A stretch of DNA of 64,000 bases from the NCBI RefSeq assembly GCF_000143415.4, contig NW_003314318.1, positions 1,167,394 through 1,231,393 on the forward strand, in the 5' to 3' direction. Shown here piece by piece: positions 61,088 through 64,000 of this stretch (position 1 is the stretch's first letter; each line of letters starts with the position of its first letter). This DNA is from Selaginella moellendorffii (taxonomy: Eukaryota > Streptophyta > Lycopodiopsida > Selaginellales > Selaginellaceae). The notes under the pieces were generated by a model. That model did not search any database and was not told where the DNA came from. It saw nothing but the letters and a program-made list of their open reading frames with translations. The position numbers and the translations under genes are program-made.

Positions 61088-63050
61088 ATGTCTTCTTTCT
61101 CTGCGAACGCGACTAAAATAAGTATGCAGCGAGCTTGCACGGTGCTGGGGTGTGGTGAGTGTCTCGCATTTTCTTTAGTGGAGAATGAGATTTATTCCTC
61201 GGGCTTGGTTGGGATTGTTCCGGGAAATCGTCGCTGCTTCTCTTTTTACTTGGCTTCTGGTGATAACGGCTTCTGTTTAAAGGAATTGTGATCAGGACAG
61301 AGGGCGGAGTTTTTGCATCTACCTAAGAAGAAACTTACGGACTTTGGTAAGAAACTTCTTCTGGCGGACTTAGCTCTTGCGCTTTCTATTTGTCTTAGCA
61401 CTGGTGAGAAAGGAGATTCAAGACGAAACCGATCGGATCACTGGACGTAGCAAACAAATCTCGCCGGTTCCTATTCATCTCAGCGTTTACTCTTGAAATG
61501 GTTTGTTTCATGGTTGATTGTTTCCACGACGAGTTTTAACTTCTTGTGTTTTGTGGCAGTCGTGAATTTGACTATGATAGACCTTCCGGGCTTAACGAAA
61601 ATTGCTGTTGGTAAGAATTTTCATGACAAATGTTTTAGCTTTTTCTTTTCCTTTTGCTTTGCAGACGGGCAGCCTGAAAGCTGAGATTGAAAACATGGTC
61701 AGGTCTTATGTTGAAAAGGTTGGTTTCTGGTTATTATTCAACCTTTGCAGTGCTTAACATCTTGTAACTTCAGGAAAATACGATCATTCTGGCCATCTCT
61801 CCTGCCAATCAAGATATAGCAACATCAGACGCAATGAAACTTGCACGCGAAGTCGATCTGACGGGTGAGATTATATTGTTTTCATGGCAATGTTCTAATG
61901 AATTAGAACGTTTGCGTTAGGTGACCGAACGTTTGGAGTTCTCACACAGTTGATGGATAAGGGAACCAATGCTATTGATGCAAGTATCTTTATGTTTACT
62001 AAACTCTTCAGTTTAGATTGAATCTGAATTTCTACAGGTGTTGGAGGGTCATTCCTATCGATTGCAACGCCCCTGGATCGGTGTTGTCAACCGATCACAA
62101 GCAGACATAAATAAAAGTGTCGACATGATCGTCGCCAGACGAAGGGAACGTGAGTATTTTGCTTCAAGTCCAGATTACAGGCATTTGGCAAGCCGCATGG
62201 GCTCTGAATATCTTGGAAGAGTTCTTTTGAAGGTGATTGTGATACATTTTGTGGCCGCTCTGAAAAATCTCTTTTGCAGCATTTGGAAGCAGTGATAAAG
62301 GCACGCATTCCGAGTATTCAGTCGCTTATAAACAAAACCATCACCGAACTAGAAGCAGAACTTGACCGACTTGGGAGACCTATTGATGCTGACGCAGGGG
62401 TAAGATAAAGGACTAGCTCGCTTCATTATATCTGGAGCTGAAGTACTTGCATTTTTAGGGGCAACTGTATACGGTGATAGAGCTTTGCAGGGCGTTTGAC
62501 CATGTTTTCAAGGCGTATTTTGATGGAGGGTAAGTTTTTTTGTATGAGGAAGCTTTTAGTTGACTTACTTTTGAGTATCGTGTCATATGTCCTGGAGGAG
62601 ATCGAATCCATAACGTGTTTGATCACCTGCTTCCTGAAGCTGCCGTTCGACAGACATCTTTCCATTCAAACGGTCGGAAAGTTATTGCAGAAGCTGATGG
62701 CTATCAGCGCCATTTGATTGCTCCAGAGCAAGCTTATCGGTGACTTATTGAAGTCTTGCTCGGCTATTTGAGAGGTGGCTGTAGGTGCTGTAAGATTTGG
62801 TTTGTTATACTTCTGAGTTGAAGAGCATTTTGTACTTTGTTTGCCAGGTGCATTTTTTACTCAAAGAGCTTGTGATAAACGAGACGGTAAAATGTTATTA
62901 TGTTTGTTTTATATGGGCTCGCATAGGAACTTACGCGCTTTCCAACTTTTCAGGCGGAGTTTCTGCTGCAGCGGAAAGATTCGTGAAGACAATGGACTTC
63001 TCCATGTCGCCCTCGTTAGGAAATTTTGTCAGTTGGTAGTGGATATGGTA
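61088..63050 (+). pseudogene. DRP1-type dynamin-related protein, decayed
   Basis: Pieces in order match a DRP1 (phragmoplastin) GTPase: [20 protein letters not shown] with [109 protein letters not shown] and [13 protein letters not shown]. The P-loop exon (GxxxxGKS) is absent, a stop follows SVYS, the TKxD guanine-specificity motif is deleted (LTQLMDKG), and a stop follows EQAYR. The GTPase effector end is only a trace (VHFLLKELVINET). It begins about 220 bp from the metaxin start, on the opposite strand. Confidence 0.88.
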
Positions 63051-63164
63051 TTAGCAGGGATGCAATGTTTGAGATGGGAATCAACTCGCCAGAGCTGCCT
63101 TTTTCACTTCAAGCAATGTAAGCTCGTGTTTTCAGGAGGTTATGAGTTAACAAACTGCATTGGC

Positions 63165-63660
63165 AGGCGGGAGTGAGTTCGCAGACTCTGACAGCAAGAA
63201 ACACGACCAAATGTGCCTGGATTTTAGTAATAAGTGGTTTGCGCTGGTTCCTTCATCTCAACTGGTACTTTTGCAAATCGAGATTGATGATATCTAATAT
63301 TGTCTCCAGGGCGCAAGTGTACTGAAATCTCCGCATATCCTAGGTGATATGAGTGGGGACACATTGAACGATCCTTTATCCGATCGTTACGCCAAGCTCA
63401 AGAGCACTATGACTTGCGTGGACAAGGAAAGTGACGATTATAAGACGGTTCAGAAACACCTGGAGAAAACTTACGAGCCAGTCATGCATGACGATGTGGT
63501 AAGTTTTGTTTTCCGTTAGCATTGCGCGTGGAACTAAACGTGTTTATTTCGTGCTCAGTCTGTTAGAGGACTTGTCATTGTACAAAGTGCTTCGTTGGTG
63601 CGGTACGTAAAAGAAAAAGAAATTCCGGCTTTCATATGCTCTGACTGCGGTAATCACTGG
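63165..63660 (+). pseudogene. PARP3: PARP3-type fragment, plus strand
   Basis: It reads GSEFADSDSKKHDQMCLDFS, then after a 45-nt GT-AG intron SGDTLNDPLSDRYAKLKSTM, ESDDYKTVQKHLEKTYEPVM and HDDVV. This is the PARP regulatory domain region. The following sequence decays and then switches to ALDH sequence at about 63.66 kb. Its relative on the minus strand is at 58.3-58.9 kb. Confidence 0.7.
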
Positions 63661-63663
63661 TTT

Positions 63664-64000
63664 GTCGCAGACCAGGGGGACGAATCCTTCTCAAGTCTGC
63701 TGATTTTCTGGAGCATCACCTTGACGAGCTTGCAGCTCTCGAGACTCTGGACAATGGAAAGCCATTGGACTTGCCGATGTCCCTTCGGCTCCTTCGTTCA
63801 GGTAGGATCAAATGATGAAGTGCCTGAGGACCTTGTACAGGCTTCGTTGACCAAATCTGTGGCAAGACCATGAAAATTGACGGGCCTTACCACGCGTACA
63901 CTTTTCTCGAGCCGATTGGTGTCGTGGGCCAGATCATCCCATGGAACTTCCCGCTCATCATGTTTTTCTTGAAGATCGGCCCCGCGAGCAACTCCCTTGA
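63664..64000 (+). pseudogene. Aldehyde dehydrogenase fragment, right edge
   Basis: Close copy of 54003-54400 of the intact ALDH gene, with [20 protein letters not shown] and [17 protein letters not shown]. It has frameshifts in the first exon piece and a deletion after KIGPA that removes the [11 protein letters not shown] stretch. It runs off the window. Confidence 0.85.

Overview
The window looks like nuclear DNA of a land plant, most likely a lycophyte such as Selaginella moellendorffii. The species is an inference. It rests on very short GT-AG introns (about 45-95 nt) in almost every gene, a DYW-class PPR protein, a plastid-type IspE with an apparent transit peptide, a SURNod19-domain protein, an OVATE protein and plant-type PI-PLC, metaxin and PARP3 sequences. 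Gene-rich blocks alternate with AT-rich repeat blocks. I saw no CRISPR, rRNA or tRNA.

Layout. 1-0.65 kb: a broken copy of the first exon of the IES6 gene, then a small secreted six-cysteine (knottin-like) protein. 0.65-17 kb: an AT-rich repeat block. An array of roughly 85-bp repeats is split by a full-length, recent chromovirus-type Gypsy LTR retrotransposon (3177-10710, minus strand, CATAG target duplication). Its polyprotein frame is broken by two intron-like GT-AG insertions and one nonsense codon. A decayed second Gypsy element (12.5-15.7 kb) carries an internal inversion. 17-29 kb: mostly minus-strand genes: a truncated and an intact SURNod19 gene, an unrecognised 122-aa gene, IES6 (INO80 complex), IspE (plastid MEP pathway), a secreted PLAT-domain protein, PI-PLC, and a TruB pseudouridine synthase. 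TruB is divergent from a DYW PPR editing-type gene, with 46 bp between the two ATGs.

31.5-44.6 kb: a tandem cluster of CYP85-clan (CYP716/CYP725-like) P450 genes, two intact and three broken. The first two genes are separated by a PPR pseudogene that contains a decayed Copia element. Upstream of the first P450 lie five GNATATNC sites (the consensus bound by PHR1-type phosphate-starvation factors) at 20-21 bp spacing. Three more such sites lie upstream of the OVATE gene. 45-55.7 kb: an OVATE family gene, an organellar-type isoleucyl-tRNA synthetase, a small lipid-transfer protein and an intact ALDH2-type aldehyde dehydrogenase. 56-64 kb: a mosaic of duplicated pieces: a broken and an apparently intact metaxin gene in inverted orientation, two PARP3 fragments in opposite orientations, a decayed DRP1-type dynamin and an ALDH fragment running off the right end.

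How the genes work together. There is no operon logic. Several products are probably organellar (IspE, TruB, PPR-DYW, IleRS, metaxin). The clearest local functional group is the P450 array, whose first member has the most striking upstream regulatory structure. Exon coordinates were derived by hand from splice signals and frame arithmetic. They close in frame for SURNod19, the 122-aa gene, IES6, IspE, PLAT, PI-PLC, TruB, two P450s, ALDH, metaxin and the retroelement polyprotein.
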